The notes under the pieces are model-generated. The model saw nothing but the letters and a program-made list of their open reading frames with translations. It searched no databases and was not told the DNA's origin. A stretch of DNA of 64,000 nucleotides, taken from assembly GCF_004000925.1 (NCBI RefSeq), contig NZ_BIME01000001.1, positions 558,001 to 622,000 of the forward strand, read 5' to 3'. Positions 1 to 9,156 of this stretch are shown here, in pieces. The stretch's first letter is position 1. Every line of letters begins with the position of its first letter. A program made the position numbers and the translations under genes. The stretch comes from Paenibacillus illinoisensis NBRC 15959 (lineage in GTDB: Bacteria; Bacillota; Bacilli; Paenibacillales; Paenibacillaceae).

Positions 1-1
1 A

Positions 2-523
2 CGAAATGCCATTATGACCAAGCAGTCCAAAACCGATGGGCTTACCAATCTGTATAACCAGAGCTCATTCAAAGACTATTACGATAAAGCATATGAGTAT
101 GCCAAGAGCGGTATGAGCCTTCATTTGGCTCTCATTGATATTGATGATTTCAAATCAATTAATGACACCTATGGACATCGGGTGGGCGATATCATTCTGG
201 AGAAAGTTTCCCATGTCATTCAGGAGAACATCACTTCAAGCGATATTGCAGCCCGTTATGGCGGTGAGGAATTCGCATTGCTTATGTTTGAACAGTCCTT
301 CGATCAGGCTTACGCTCTCGTGGAACAGATTCGTCAGAAAATAGCCCTGATGGGCCATTTGGAACTGGAGGGGAATTCCATCACCGTCAGTGTGGGACTC
401 AAAGGTTTCAATGCCCGGCTAACCAAAGAAAAGCTGTTTGAAGAGGTGGATGCCTGTCTATACGCTGCCAAACGGACGGGTAAAAACAAAACCGTGACTT
501 CCCTTGACCTTGTTGAGGTTTAG
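2..523 (+). CDS. GGDEF-domain diguanylate cyclase, C-terminal part
   Basis: The frame is open at the left edge of the window, so only the C-terminal end of the protein is present. What is visible is an almost complete GGDEF domain, which makes c-di-GMP from two GTP. It begins at the TDGLTNLYN motif, has the metal-binding IDIDDFKSIND segment and carries GGEEF, an active variant of the signature. An RxxD inhibitory site is not obvious. The domain ends close to the stop codon, so sensory or membrane parts must lie upstream of the window. A strong bidirectional terminator follows. The family is certain; the signal sensed cannot be judged from this fragment. Confidence 0.9.
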   Translation, partial: RNAIMTKQSKTDGLTNLYNQSSFKDYYDKAYEYAKSGMSLHLALIDIDDFKSINDTYGHRVGDIILEKVSHVIQENITSSDIAARYGGEEFALLMFEQSFDQAYALVEQIRQKIALMGHLELEGNSITVSVGLKGFNARLTKEKLFEEVDACLYAAKRTGKNKTVTSLDLVEV

Positions 524-540
524 TAAATAGTAGAGACATC

Positions 541-590
541 AAAAAAGTTGTACCGCAAACCGAATTCGGTTGTGCAGTACAACTTTTTTT
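541..590. terminator. bidirectional intrinsic terminator
   Basis: A long hairpin has arms AAAAGTTGTAC and GTACAACTTTT around an inner AACCGAATTCGGTT palindrome. It is flanked by A and T runs, so it can work in both directions. It sits between the convergent GGDEF fragment and the 173-residue hypothetical gene. Confidence 0.88.
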
Positions 591-608
591 ATATCTAGAA
601 TATTCGTC

Positions 609-1130
609 TTACTCGGCCCATTCCCAGCGATGGGCATATTGCTCCAACTTGGGATGAAGCGTACCCGGCTGGCCATCAATAAGCAGACGAAGTTTCGTAA
701 TCCAGTCCTTGAACGAGTCGAACGATGCAAACAGATTCGCCATTTCAGAGGTGAGGTACAGAAAATGAGGCGCCGGGTATTCAGAAGTCAGATGACGCAG
801 AGCCGAATCCATTGGTGTGTACTTCTTCCTCTTGCCTTCCAGTCCCTCCACCTTAATGCGGAACTCCGTATGATCTCGCTTCCACTCATGCAAGCGGTCC
901 TCTCTCTTATAATACGGCTGTACCCCATCCTTGCTCATGCGCTTGACCGTGTTCTCATGCAGAGGATAAAGTACCAACTGTGTAAATGCGCGCGTATCTG
1001 AAGTGACTGCTGCATGTTGAAGTTGTTCATCGGTCACATGCTCGAATGAATCGTAGAAAATCAGTGTACCTTTCCGGCTTGCTGCAGGCGGTTCGTAACC
1101 GTACGGAACCGATGTATAATTTCCAGACAT
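609..1130 (-). CDS. uncharacterised 173-residue protein coupled to a diguanylate cyclase
   Basis: I do not recognise a family. The protein is soluble, with no signal peptide or membrane segment, and is rich in charged and aromatic residues. It has a basic central part (residues about 65-105, KRMSKDG, YYKRED, GKRKKY). The start is supported by TGGAGGAATATC just before the ATG. The gene lies 27 bp downstream of the GGDEF gene on the same strand, so the two are probably one transcript. A role linked to c-di-GMP output is possible, but rests only on that position. The terminator at 541-590 closes the unit. Confidence 0.72.
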   Translation of the reverse strand: MSGNYTSVPYGYEPPAASRKGTLIFYDSFEHVTDEQLQHAAVTSDTRAFTQLVLYPLHENTVKRMSKDGVQPYYKREDRLHEWKRDHTEFRIKVEGLEGKRKKYTPMDSALRHLTSEYPAPHFLYLTSEMANLFASFDSFKDWITKLRLLIDGQPGTLHPKLEQYAHRWEWAE

Positions 1131-1157
1131 GATATTCCTCCAGTCCGTTATAAATGC

Positions 1158-2822
1158 TTATTTGTTTTGGGTATCCGGCTCATCCTGATCCTTGTTCAAA
1201 TCCACATAGAATGTCATTTTATTCTTGCCCGAACGCTTCGATTCATACAAGGCTTCATCAGCCATACGGATAATTTCACTCGGATTGCCGCTGTTTGTCG
1301 GATACTCGGCACCACCGATACTACATCCAATGTGGATCCGCTCATATTCAATAATAAATGGTTTATTCAAGCTCAGGATAATCTCATCCGCATATGCTTG
1401 CGCCTCTTCTTTTGGATTAGCCCCAATGGAACGAAGTACAATGAGAAATTCATCGCCGCCCAAACGAACCGTAATTCCCTTGTCGTGACTTAGGGCCATC
1501 AAACGCTGCGCCACTTTTTGAAGCAGGACGTCTCCGGTTTGGTGTCCAAGGGTATCATTCACACTTTTGAATCCATCCAAATCCAGATAGAGGAAAGTCA
1601 AAGTATGATCCGTACTCTCCGTTTCAAGTGATTCCTCCAGATACACTTCGAGCGCTGTCCGGTTCGGCAAACCTGTCAGTTGGTCGTAATGGGCCAAATT
1701 CTGCATGAAAACAAGTTCCGAATCTTTATTGGTAAGCGCGGTTAGCATGCCCCTGAGTGAGCGGGACAACACTTCAATTTCCTTAATCCCCTTGTTCTCG
1801 GGAATCTGTACCTGATCACCTGCACGAAGTTGGTCTGCCACTTTGGTTAATCGTGTGATTGGCGATGAGATTAGGCGAGAAACCAGCCATCCAATGAGGG
1901 CAAACAATACGGTAACGGCAAGCCCAGCCCAAACGTTAAACCATAACATGTCGGATACGGAAGCAAAAGCCGTTGATTTGAGCTGGCGAACGACAACAGT
2001 CCAGCCAAGACCCGGATAATCCAGATGACCCTGGCTGTATGCGAGTCCGGTAACATATTCCTTTCCGTCAGCCCACTTCTCTATGGACCAGCTGGTCTTG
2101 TTGATCTCCGCTGTTTCCATTCCCGACAACTTCAAAGGTTTTCCAACCCATTCGTCAGGACCAAGCAGCACCGTATGCTCTCTCTTGCTCACAATGAACA
2201 ATTCAATGTCCTTCTCCCGGTATTTCAAAGGCTCCAGGACGCCTTTCTCCACTTCTTTGGCCCATTCCCAGCTTAAATGCGCAGCCAGTACGCCTGCAAC
2301 CTCACCATTTTTATATTTCAAAGGAAAGCTGATATCGACAAATTGCAGTGGTTCTCCTGTTGGATTCGGAAGCAGCTTGGCCAGAAGCACTGCATTATGT
2401 ACGTCTCCGATAAACTTACCCTTGATTCCTTCCTGATACACAGGCCGTTCAGATAAATCTTCACCGCGCAATATACCGGCCGTTGAGGCTAACACTTTTC
2501 CTTTCGGATCCATGAATCCAACCCAGGAGAATGAGGGAAAGCTATTTTGTAGCTGATCCAACAGCATCTGGATATCAGCAGGTTCGAAGCGATCTTCAAG
2601 TGCAGCCATCTGGCCAAGAAGATCCAGTTCCCCTGAACGCGCCCACATGAAGCGATCCAGCTTGTCTGTTGTTTGAGAAGCCGTGCCGGTCAGTGAATGA
2701 CCGATCTCGGTTTCAACAGCAACCGCTGATTTTTGACTGAAAATATAACCGATCGTTAATGTCACCAGCAAAGACAATATAGCGAAGGTCACGGTAAGTA
2801 TGGTTCTGAGTTTGTAAGACAT
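1158..2822 (-). CDS. membrane diguanylate cyclase (Cache-HAMP-GGDEF)
   Basis: The predicted enzyme makes c-di-GMP from GTP at the inner face of the membrane, controlled by an extracellular ligand. Membrane segment 1 lies at about residues 7-29. An extracellular dCache-like sensor of about 260 residues follows, then membrane segment 2 near 290-312, a HAMP region, and a GGDEF domain with intact GGDEF at about 453-457. There is no EAL domain. The start at 2822 gives MSYKLRTIL and has TTGGAGG five bases upstream. An in-frame ATG at 2873 exists but has no ribosome site. The gene is followed closely by the 173-residue hypothetical gene. The family is sure; the ligand is unknown. Confidence 0.93.
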   Translation of the reverse strand: MSYKLRTILTVTFAILSLLVTLTIGYIFSQKSAVAVETEIGHSLTGTASQTTDKLDRFMWARSGELDLLGQMAALEDRFEPADIQMLLDQLQNSFPSFSWVGFMDPKGKVLASTAGILRGEDLSERPVYQEGIKGKFIGDVHNAVLLAKLLPNPTGEPLQFVDISFPLKYKNGEVAGVLAAHLSWEWAKEVEKGVLEPLKYREKDIELFIVSKREHTVLLGPDEWVGKPLKLSGMETAEINKTSWSIEKWADGKEYVTGLAYSQGHLDYPGLGWTVVVRQLKSTAFASVSDMLWFNVWAGLAVTVLFALIGWLVSRLISSPITRLTKVADQLRAGDQVQIPENKGIKEIEVLSRSLRGMLTALTNKDSELVFMQNLAHYDQLTGLPNRTALEVYLEESLETESTDHTLTFLYLDLDGFKSVNDTLGHQTGDVLLQKVAQRLMALSHDKGITVRLGGDEFLIVLRSIGANPKEEAQAYADEIILSLNKPFIIEYERIHIGCSIGGAEYPTNSGNPSEIIRMADEALYESKRSGKNKMTFYVDLNKDQDEPDTQNK

Positions 2823-3143
2823 GTTGGCCTCCAATAATCGGTGAAACCATCCTGCTTCTTTAACACGAAACATGCTGTAAAGGGCACACGCGATGTCACC
2901 TATTCGTTTTCATCTTTATCGGAAATAATGACTTGTTTTATTATACATGCCTTGTGCATAATACGATTCCATTTGCTCCGTCAAAAATAACCGTGTTTCT
3001 TCCATTCAAAGAATAGTCACGATTCTGTATATACATACTTGGGTTATGAATATAGAGAGCAAGCATATCATCCAATGATGAGATGATCATTCAGCATGTC
3101 TGTACCACAGAGAGAACTTCAACTAGAAATTGGGGGTGTAATA
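2823..3143. other. divergent intergenic region, GGDEF gene / mrp operon
   Basis: About 320 bp separate the divergent diguanylate cyclase and mrp operon, so both promoters should be here. An ATCATC...GATGAT inverted repeat lies near 3066-3086. I see no convincing -35/-10 pair. An in-frame ATG at 3096 is rejected as the mrpA start in favour of TTG 3144. Confidence 0.5.
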
Positions 3144-6095
3144 TTGAGCCTGCTTCATCTTGCTGTTATTTTCCCTTTTGCCATGGGGATTTTGCTTATG
3201 ATGCTGAACCGCTTTTTCCGTCGAATACATATGGGGTGGCCGGTTCTTATTGTTCCGGCGGTGTTGTTCGGTTATTTTGCAAGCCTCATTCCTGCCGTGT
3301 CTCAGCGGAATATGGTCTCCGGTTATGTGCCCTGGATTCCGTCACTGGACATAGGATTTAATCTATATCTGGATGGCTTAAGTCTGCTATTAACACTACT
3401 TATTACCGGGATCGGGGTTCTGGTGGTGTTTTACTCCATTTACTACATGGACAAAAAAGAAGATTTGAACCGCTTCTATCTGTATTTGCTCATGTTTATG
3501 GGGGCCATGCTGGGCGTTGTACTATCCGATAACATGATTGTATTGTACGGATTCTGGGAACTTACAAGTATCACGTCATTCTTGCTGATCGCGTTTCATT
3601 ACAAACGCAAAGCTTCCACTTCAGGCGCACAAAAGTCGTTTTTGATTACCGTATTTGGCGGGTTCGCCATGTTAGCGGGATTCATGATGATGTACTTGAT
3701 GACTGGAACGTTTAGTATCCGTGCAACCATTACGGAATGGGGACAGATTCAGGATAGTGCATTATTTTTGCCTGCACTGGTGCTGATCCTGATCGGGGCA
3801 TTTACCAAATCCGCGCAGTTTCCCTTCCACATCTGGCTGCCGGATGCGATGGAAGCTCCAACACCCGTCAGTGCATATCTGCATTCGGCCACAATGGTTA
3901 AGGCTGGCTTGTACGTTATAGCCCGCTTCACGCCCATCTTTGGGGGAGAGGGAACCTGGTTTTGGCTGGTCACTGGCGTAGGCCTCCTGACCTTATGTTA
4001 TGGATCATTCCTTGCTGTGAAAAAGAACGACCTGAAAGCCATTCTCGCATATTCCACGATCTCACAGCTTGGATTAATCATGTCCCTGCTTGGCATCGGC
4101 TCCGCAGCACTCTACTTCGGTTATGGCGAGTCTTCTGCCGTCTATACAGTTGCAATTACAGCTGCCCTGCTTCATCTTTTCAATCACGCAACCTTCAAGG
4201 CAGCACTATTTATGGTCGTCGGTATTGTCGATCATGAAACAGGGACACGCGATATTCGCAAGCTCGGAGGACTGGCTTCCTTTATGCCTGTCACGTTCAC
4301 TGTAGCGCTAGTGGGCGCACTTGCCATGGCGGGTATTCCGCCTTTCAACGGTTTCTTGAGTAAAGAGCTGTTCTTCCAAGCCATGGTTGAAGTGACACAT
4401 CTGCGTATCTTCGGACTTGGTTCGTGGAGCATCCTATTGCCTGTACTCGCTTGGCTCGCCAGTGTATTTACTTTAATCTATGCGCTGATCATCGTGTTCA
4501 AAACGTTCCTCGGTAACCGCCGCACGGAGCTTCCGGCGGAGAAGCTGCATGAAGCTCCGGTTGGCATGCTGATTCCTCCGGTAATCCTCGGTGTACTTGT
4601 CATTACATTCGGACTTTTCCCGGATCTGCTGGCTGGATCGCTTATTGAGCCGGCGATGGCCTCCGTGCTTCCAGCGCTGCTGGACGGAAACGAGCATTTT
4701 GATGTTCACTTCTCCTTATGGCACGGAATAACACCGGAATTAATCATGACCATCGGTGTCATCATTCTTGGTATCACGTTGTATAAACTGTTACCTCGCT
4801 GGAGAAATGTGTATGAACATTACCCGCAGGGCCTGACCATTAACAATATGTATCATGTCATTCTGGATAATGTGCAGCATTATGCTCGCAAATGGACAGA
4901 AGCTTACATGAACGGATCAGTCCGCAATTACCTGGTGTACATCTTCTCGTTCACCGTTGCACTGCTTGTATATGCCTTTTTCCGCTCCGGCGAGAATATT
5001 ACCTGGAATTTCAAAGGGCATGCTCCCTTCTCATTCTATGAAGCGGTGCTGCTTGTCGCCCTGATTGCTGCTGCAGTCTCCATTCCTTTTGCGAAAAACA
5101 GACTCTCTGCGGTCATTATGACTGGTGCTGTCGGGTACCTGGTTACGCTGTTATTTGTATTGTTCCGTGCACCCGATCTGGCATTAACCCAGATGATTGT
5201 GGAGACCGTGTCGGTTGCGCTGTTCCTGCTGTGCTTCTACCATCTGCCTGAACTTCAACGCGGACGGTCCAGCCGCAGGTATCTGAGCGTGAACATGATT
5301 GTCGCTATTGCGGTGGGCATCGTCATGACCTTCGTAGCCCTTGCCGCAAGCGGAACAGCTTCCCTGGAGAGCATCTCCACTTTCTTCATTCAGGAGAGCT
5401 ATAACCTTGCAGGCGGCAAAAACGTGGTTAATGTGCTGCTCGTAGACTTCCGCGGCTTTGATACAATTCTGGAAATCATGGTGCTGGGGGTAGCCTCACT
5501 ATCCATCTATTCCATGATCAATCTGAACCTGGAAGCCAAGGATCTCGGAGCGCGATTGAAGTTCCGTAAAAAAGAAGAAAGCAAAGATGACGATAATCTG
5601 GATGACGAAGCGGATAATACGAAAAAATATGGAAACCAGGAACGAAGCTCCTCCACTTGGGATACCGTTCCCTTACAGAGTAACGATGTGCTGCTGCAAA
5701 CGACAACCAAAGTAGTCGTCTTTATCATTCTGACGTTTGCGCTGCATTTGTTCTTCGCAGGACATCATAATCCGGGCGGCGGTTTCATCGGAGGATTGGT
5801 CACGGCTGCTGCACTGGTCTTGATTGCTCTTGCATTCAGTACGGATACGGTACGCAAGGCGCTGCCGATCGATTTTCGTACGTTGACGGCTGTCGGATTG
5901 GCCATTGCCCTCTTGACGGGCGCCGGTTCCTTCTTATTCGGGGTTCCCTTCCTCAGCCAGACCTTCGGTTATTTCGAACTTCCTTTGCTGGGAGAGACCG
6001 AGCTTGCTACTGCGATGCTGTTCGACCTCGGCGTGTATATCGCTGTCCTTGGCGTCACCATGACCATCATTCTACAGATCGGGGAGGATCGCTGA
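3144..6095 (+). CDS. mrpA: Mrp Na+/H+ antiporter, fused MrpA-MrpB subunit
   Basis: This is the largest membrane subunit of the Mrp cation/proton antiporter, related to NuoL of complex I. The predicted 983-residue protein has a long MrpA part, then a hydrophilic acidic and basic linker at about 804-845, then an MrpB domain with the PGGGFIGGL signature. Bacillus subtilis has separate mrpA (about 800 residues) and mrpB (about 140), so this is a fusion. The start is TTG 3144, preceded by GGGGGTG at five bases. It yields MSLLHLAVIFPF, matching the usual MrpA N-terminus. The ATG at 3096 adds 16 residues and lacks a comparable site. mrpC starts one base after the stop codon. Confidence 0.95.
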   Translation: MSLLHLAVIFPFAMGILLMMLNRFFRRIHMGWPVLIVPAVLFGYFASLIPAVSQRNMVSGYVPWIPSLDIGFNLYLDGLSLLLTLLITGIGVLVVFYSIYYMDKKEDLNRFYLYLLMFMGAMLGVVLSDNMIVLYGFWELTSITSFLLIAFHYKRKASTSGAQKSFLITVFGGFAMLAGFMMMYLMTGTFSIRATITEWGQIQDSALFLPALVLILIGAFTKSAQFPFHIWLPDAMEAPTPVSAYLHSATMVKAGLYVIARFTPIFGGEGTWFWLVTGVGLLTLCYGSFLAVKKNDLKAILAYSTISQLGLIMSLLGIGSAALYFGYGESSAVYTVAITAALLHLFNHATFKAALFMVVGIVDHETGTRDIRKLGGLASFMPVTFTVALVGALAMAGIPPFNGFLSKELFFQAMVEVTHLRIFGLGSWSILLPVLAWLASVFTLIYALIIVFKTFLGNRRTELPAEKLHEAPVGMLIPPVILGVLVITFGLFPDLLAGSLIEPAMASVLPALLDGNEHFDVHFSLWHGITPELIMTIGVIILGITLYKLLPRWRNVYEHYPQGLTINNMYHVILDNVQHYARKWTEAYMNGSVRNYLVYIFSFTVALLVYAFFRSGENITWNFKGHAPFSFYEAVLLVALIAAAVSIPFAKNRLSAVIMTGAVGYLVTLLFVLFRAPDLALTQMIVETVSVALFLLCFYHLPELQRGRSSRRYLSVNMIVAIAVGIVMTFVALAASGTASLESISTFFIQESYNLAGGKNVVNVLLVDFRGFDTILEIMVLGVASLSIYSMINLNLEAKDLGARLKFRKKEESKDDDNLDDEADNTKKYGNQERSSSTWDTVPLQSNDVLLQTTTKVVVFIILTFALHLFFAGHHNPGGGFIGGLVTAAALVLIALAFSTDTVRKALPIDFRTLTAVGLAIALLTGAGSFLFGVPFLSQTFGYFELPLLGETELATAMLFDLGVYIAVLGVTMTIILQIGEDR

Positions 6096-6096
6096 T

Positions 6097-6435
6097 ATGG
6101 AAATATTGATGTGCGTTGCCGTTGGCATACTGTTTGCCGTCGCCGTCTTTTTAATCTTGTCACGGAGCCTGCTCCGTATTGTGTTAGGCATGTCCATCCT
6201 CACCCATGGGGTGCACCTGCTGCTGATTACGATGTCACGGCTTAAAACGGGTGCTCCTCCTCTACTCGGGGAAAAGGCGGAAAGCTATGTTGATCCGCTG
6301 CCACAGGCGCTGATTTTGACTTCCATTGTCATCAATTTCGGGCTAACCGCTTTCTTCTTTGTTCTGTCCTACCGATCTTATCTAAAATTGAGAACGGACG
6401 ACATGGAAGAAGTAAGGGGGCGTCCATATGAATAA
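6097..6435 (+). CDS. mrpC: Mrp antiporter subunit C
   Basis: This is a small membrane subunit of the Mrp complex, homologous to NuoK. Its 112 residues form three hydrophobic helices, with the usual acidic, polar C-terminal tail. GGGGAGG lies upstream within the end of mrpA. The gene begins one base after the mrpA stop and overlaps the start of mrpD by 8 bp, which suggests translational coupling. Length and order are normal for the family. Confidence 0.95.
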   Translation: MEILMCVAVGILFAVAVFLILSRSLLRIVLGMSILTHGVHLLLITMSRLKTGAPPLLGEKAESYVDPLPQALILTSIVINFGLTAFFFVLSYRSYLKLRTDDMEEVRGRPYE

Positions 6436-7906
6436 TCTTGTGGTTCTACCTTTGCTGCTGCCGCTAATAACAGGTGTTATAACCATTCTCTTTTTCCGTA
6501 AAGTCCGTATACAGCGCATAGTCAGTGTCATTGGGACACTATTGACCGCTGCTGCATCAACCGTATTAATTACACAGGTGGCGAGTTCCGGCGTACAGAC
6601 CCTTAATATGGGCGGTTGGGCCCCGCCATACGGTATCGTTCTTGTTGCTGATATGGTATCTGCCCTGCTCGTTGTGGCTGCTTCCATCATTGCTCTGGCA
6701 TGTTTGCTGTATGCTTTTCGAAGCATAAACCAAGAGCGGGAAGAACATCATTTTTACGTCTTCTTTCATTTTCTGATTGCAGGCGTGAACGGTTCTTTTC
6801 TGACAGGTGACCTGTTCAACCTCTTTGTCTGCTTTGAACTGATGCTGATTTCTTCCTATGCACTTATCGTACTGGGAGGAACGGAAAGACAACTCCGAGA
6901 GACGATCAAATATGTCTTGATTAACATCGTGTCATCCGCATTGTTTGTTGCCTCTATTGGCTTCCTCTATTCGATAACAGGCACGCTGAATATGGCGGAC
7001 TTGTCCAATCGGATTGCCGAAGTGGGTCAGAGTGGTGTAATTACACTGATTGCTGTCCTGTTTCTCATTGTGTTCAGCATCAAGGCCGGCCTATTCCTCT
7101 TCTTCTGGCTGTCCGGCTCCTATGCAGCTCCCCCTGCCGTGGTAACGGCTTTGTTCGCCGGATTGCTGACCAAAGTAGGGCTGTATGCGATTGTGCGCAC
7201 ATTCACGCTCATTTTTTATCATGATCCGGATTTCTTCAATGCCCTCATCGGCTGGATGGCTGGCGCAACCATGATTCTCGGGGTTATTGGCGCCATCTCC
7301 TATCGTGACGTGAACAAAATTTTGGTCTATAACGTGGTTGCAGGTGTCGGGTTTGTCGCCTTCGGCATGGCCGCTGCAAGTCGTCAGGCTCTGGAAGGGC
7401 TGCTCTTCTACATGCTGCATGACATGTTGATCAAAACGCTGCTCTTTTTGCTGGGAGGTGCCTTGATCGCCGTTGCGGGTACATCCAAACTTGAAAACAT
7501 GGGTGGATTGCTCCATCGTTATCCGCTGCTTGGATGGATGTTCTTCATCAGTGCACTTGCACTGGCCGGTATTCCTCCATTCAGTGGTTTCCCGGGTAAG
7601 CTGCTGCTCTTCGAGGGTGGCTTGCAGGCCGGCCTTTACGGTCTTACGGGAATTGCGGTACTCTCCAGCCTGCTGATGCTCTACTCGGTCCTCCGTATTT
7701 TCATTCAGGCCTTCTGGGGCGAACCGCCAGCAGGTATCGTTAGACGGCCTTACGCGGTAAACGGACTCTTAATCCCTGCCGGCATCCTGTTCATATTTAT
7801 TATCGTCATGGGCTTGGGGGCTGAAGGAATGTTTCAGCTAACCTCCCGCGCAGGCGACATTCTACTGCATCCCAATCTTTATATTGATGCAGTATTGAAG
7901 GAGTAG
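6428..7906 (+). CDS. mrpD: Mrp antiporter subunit D
   Basis: This 492-residue polytopic proton-translocating subunit is homologous to NuoN/NuoM and belongs to the proton_antipo_M family. It has many hydrophobic helices and conserved charged positions inside the membrane, such as the glutamate in LFVCFELMLIS and the lysine in the following helices. AAGGGGG precedes the ATG inside the end of mrpC. The stop codon falls in the leader of mrpE. Length is normal for the family. Confidence 0.95.
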   Translation: MNNLVVLPLLLPLITGVITILFFRKVRIQRIVSVIGTLLTAAASTVLITQVASSGVQTLNMGGWAPPYGIVLVADMVSALLVVAASIIALACLLYAFRSINQEREEHHFYVFFHFLIAGVNGSFLTGDLFNLFVCFELMLISSYALIVLGGTERQLRETIKYVLINIVSSALFVASIGFLYSITGTLNMADLSNRIAEVGQSGVITLIAVLFLIVFSIKAGLFLFFWLSGSYAAPPAVVTALFAGLLTKVGLYAIVRTFTLIFYHDPDFFNALIGWMAGATMILGVIGAISYRDVNKILVYNVVAGVGFVAFGMAAASRQALEGLLFYMLHDMLIKTLLFLLGGALIAVAGTSKLENMGGLLHRYPLLGWMFFISALALAGIPPFSGFPGKLLLFEGGLQAGLYGLTGIAVLSSLLMLYSVLRIFIQAFWGEPPAGIVRRPYAVNGLLIPAGILFIFIIVMGLGAEGMFQLTSRAGDILLHPNLYIDAVLKE

Positions 7907-7912
7907 ATGCTT

Positions 7913-8389
7913 ATGGCCTTTCAGATCATACTGAATCTGATCATTGCCTTTGTATGGATGTTTCTGAACAATGCCTGGAATGGCGTTGGTTTTCTTATTG
8001 GTTACCTGCTCGGTCTACTGTTAATCGGAAGTATGCGGCGGTTCTTCCCCCAACGCTTCTATATCGTTCGAGTCTGGGCCATCATGAAGCTGCTCTACCT
8101 GCTGTTCAAGGAATTAATACGAGCGAGTATTGAGGTTATACGCCAGATCATCAAGCCCAGGCTTGAAATTCGTCCTGGCATTTTTACCTACCGGACTCAA
8201 TTGTCTTCCGACTGGGAGGTTACCTTTTTATGCCTCCTCATCTCGCTCACACCGGGATCGTTACCACTTGAGATATCTGGGAATCAACGGAAGCTGTTCA
8301 TTCATGCACTGGATATCAAGGATGAACAAAAAATGAGGGATGATATCAAAAATACGTTTGAAAAAGCCATTATGGAGGTGACGCGATAA
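7913..8389 (+). CDS. mrpE: Mrp antiporter subunit E
   Basis: This 158-residue membrane subunit of the MnhE family has N-terminal hydrophobic helices and a soluble C-terminal part with the conserved LISLTPGSL segment. The start at 7913 gives MAFQIILNL, as in Bacillus MrpE, and lies nine bases after AAGGAG. An ATG six bases earlier (7907) sits only about three bases from that site. The stop overlaps the mrpF start by one base. Confidence 0.94.
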   Translation: MAFQIILNLIIAFVWMFLNNAWNGVGFLIGYLLGLLLIGSMRRFFPQRFYIVRVWAIMKLLYLLFKELIRASIEVIRQIIKPRLEIRPGIFTYRTQLSSDWEVTFLCLLISLTPGSLPLEISGNQRKLFIHALDIKDEQKMRDDIKNTFEKAIMEVTR

Positions 8390-8673
8390 TGCTATCCTCA
8401 ATGTTGTTTATATCCCTGCTTGTACTGTCCTTGGCCATCCTGGGTTGCTTGTACCGTGTGCTGCGCGGTCCTTCCATGGCTGACCGGATTACAGCTCTGG
8501 ATACCATCGGCATTAACGTCATCGCCATTGTGGCTGTGCTGTCCATGATGCTTCACACGCAGGCCTATCTGGATATCATTCTGCTGATTGGTATTCTTGC
8601 TTTTCTCAGTACAGTCGCATTCGCACGATATATTGAACGGGGGGCGGTGTTCAAAAATGAAGGAGATCGTTAA
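8389..8673 (+). CDS. mrpF: Mrp antiporter subunit F
   Basis: This 94-residue subunit has three hydrophobic helices and the typical RGPSMADRI segment after the first helix. It overlaps mrpE by one base (TAATG) and has GGAGGTGACG upstream. Its last 17 bases overlap mrpG. It is an accessory subunit needed for assembly and activity of the Mrp complex in characterised relatives. Confidence 0.94.
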   Translation: MLSSMLFISLLVLSLAILGCLYRVLRGPSMADRITALDTIGINVIAIVAVLSMMLHTQAYLDIILLIGILAFLSTVAFARYIERGAVFKNEGDR

Positions 8674-9049
8674 TGGAACCGCTGAAATTGCTATCGGTCT
8701 GATTGTTCTGTGCGGAGCTTTACTGAGTGCACTTAGCGCCTTTGGACTGATACGATTACCAGATGTTTACCTGCGTGCGCATGCCGCGACTAAAAGTACA
8801 ACACTCGGTGTGTTTTGCGTACTCATCGGAACATTTTTCTTCTTCTGGTACTTCGATAACTACATTAGTGCACGCGTACTTCTTGGCATTGTGTTTGTCT
8901 TTATTACCGCTCCGGTTGCCGGGCATCTGAATGCACGCGCAGCATATCGGACAGACGTTCCACTCTGGGAGCAGAGCGTACAGGATGAACTTGAACCGCT
9001 GCTCAAAGGTAAAAAAGTCAACCATGAGGCCAAGGATATGATGGAATGA
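8657..9049 (+). CDS. mrpG: Mrp antiporter subunit G
   Basis: This last gene of the operon encodes a 130-residue MnhG/PhaG-family membrane subunit with three helices, the conserved RLPDVYLRAHAATK segment, and TAPVAGHL near the C-terminus. The start at 8657 (MKEIVNGTAEI) follows GGGGCGGTG and aligns with known MrpG N-termini. An upstream in-frame ATG at 8588 would overlap mrpF heavily and is unlikely. A terminator lies 40 bp downstream. Confidence 0.93.
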   Translation: MKEIVNGTAEIAIGLIVLCGALLSALSAFGLIRLPDVYLRAHAATKSTTLGVFCVLIGTFFFFWYFDNYISARVLLGIVFVFITAPVAGHLNARAAYRTDVPLWEQSVQDELEPLLKGKKVNHEAKDMME

Positions 9050-9087
9050 TGAAGGTCCCCTTTTTCCATATTTGAAAAATCATAAAC

Positions 9088-9135
9088 AACCCCGCAGCAT
9101 ACGCACCAGAGGCGTGTAGCTACGGGGTTATTTTT
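9088..9135. terminator. terminator of the mrp operon
   Basis: The arms AACCCCG-AGC and GCT-CGGGGTT, with a partly paired inner stem, are followed by TATTTTT. The hairpin lies between the convergent mrpG and esterase genes and may serve both. Confidence 0.82.
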
Positions 9136-9156
9136 CATGTTCAGTGACGCGTTTTT

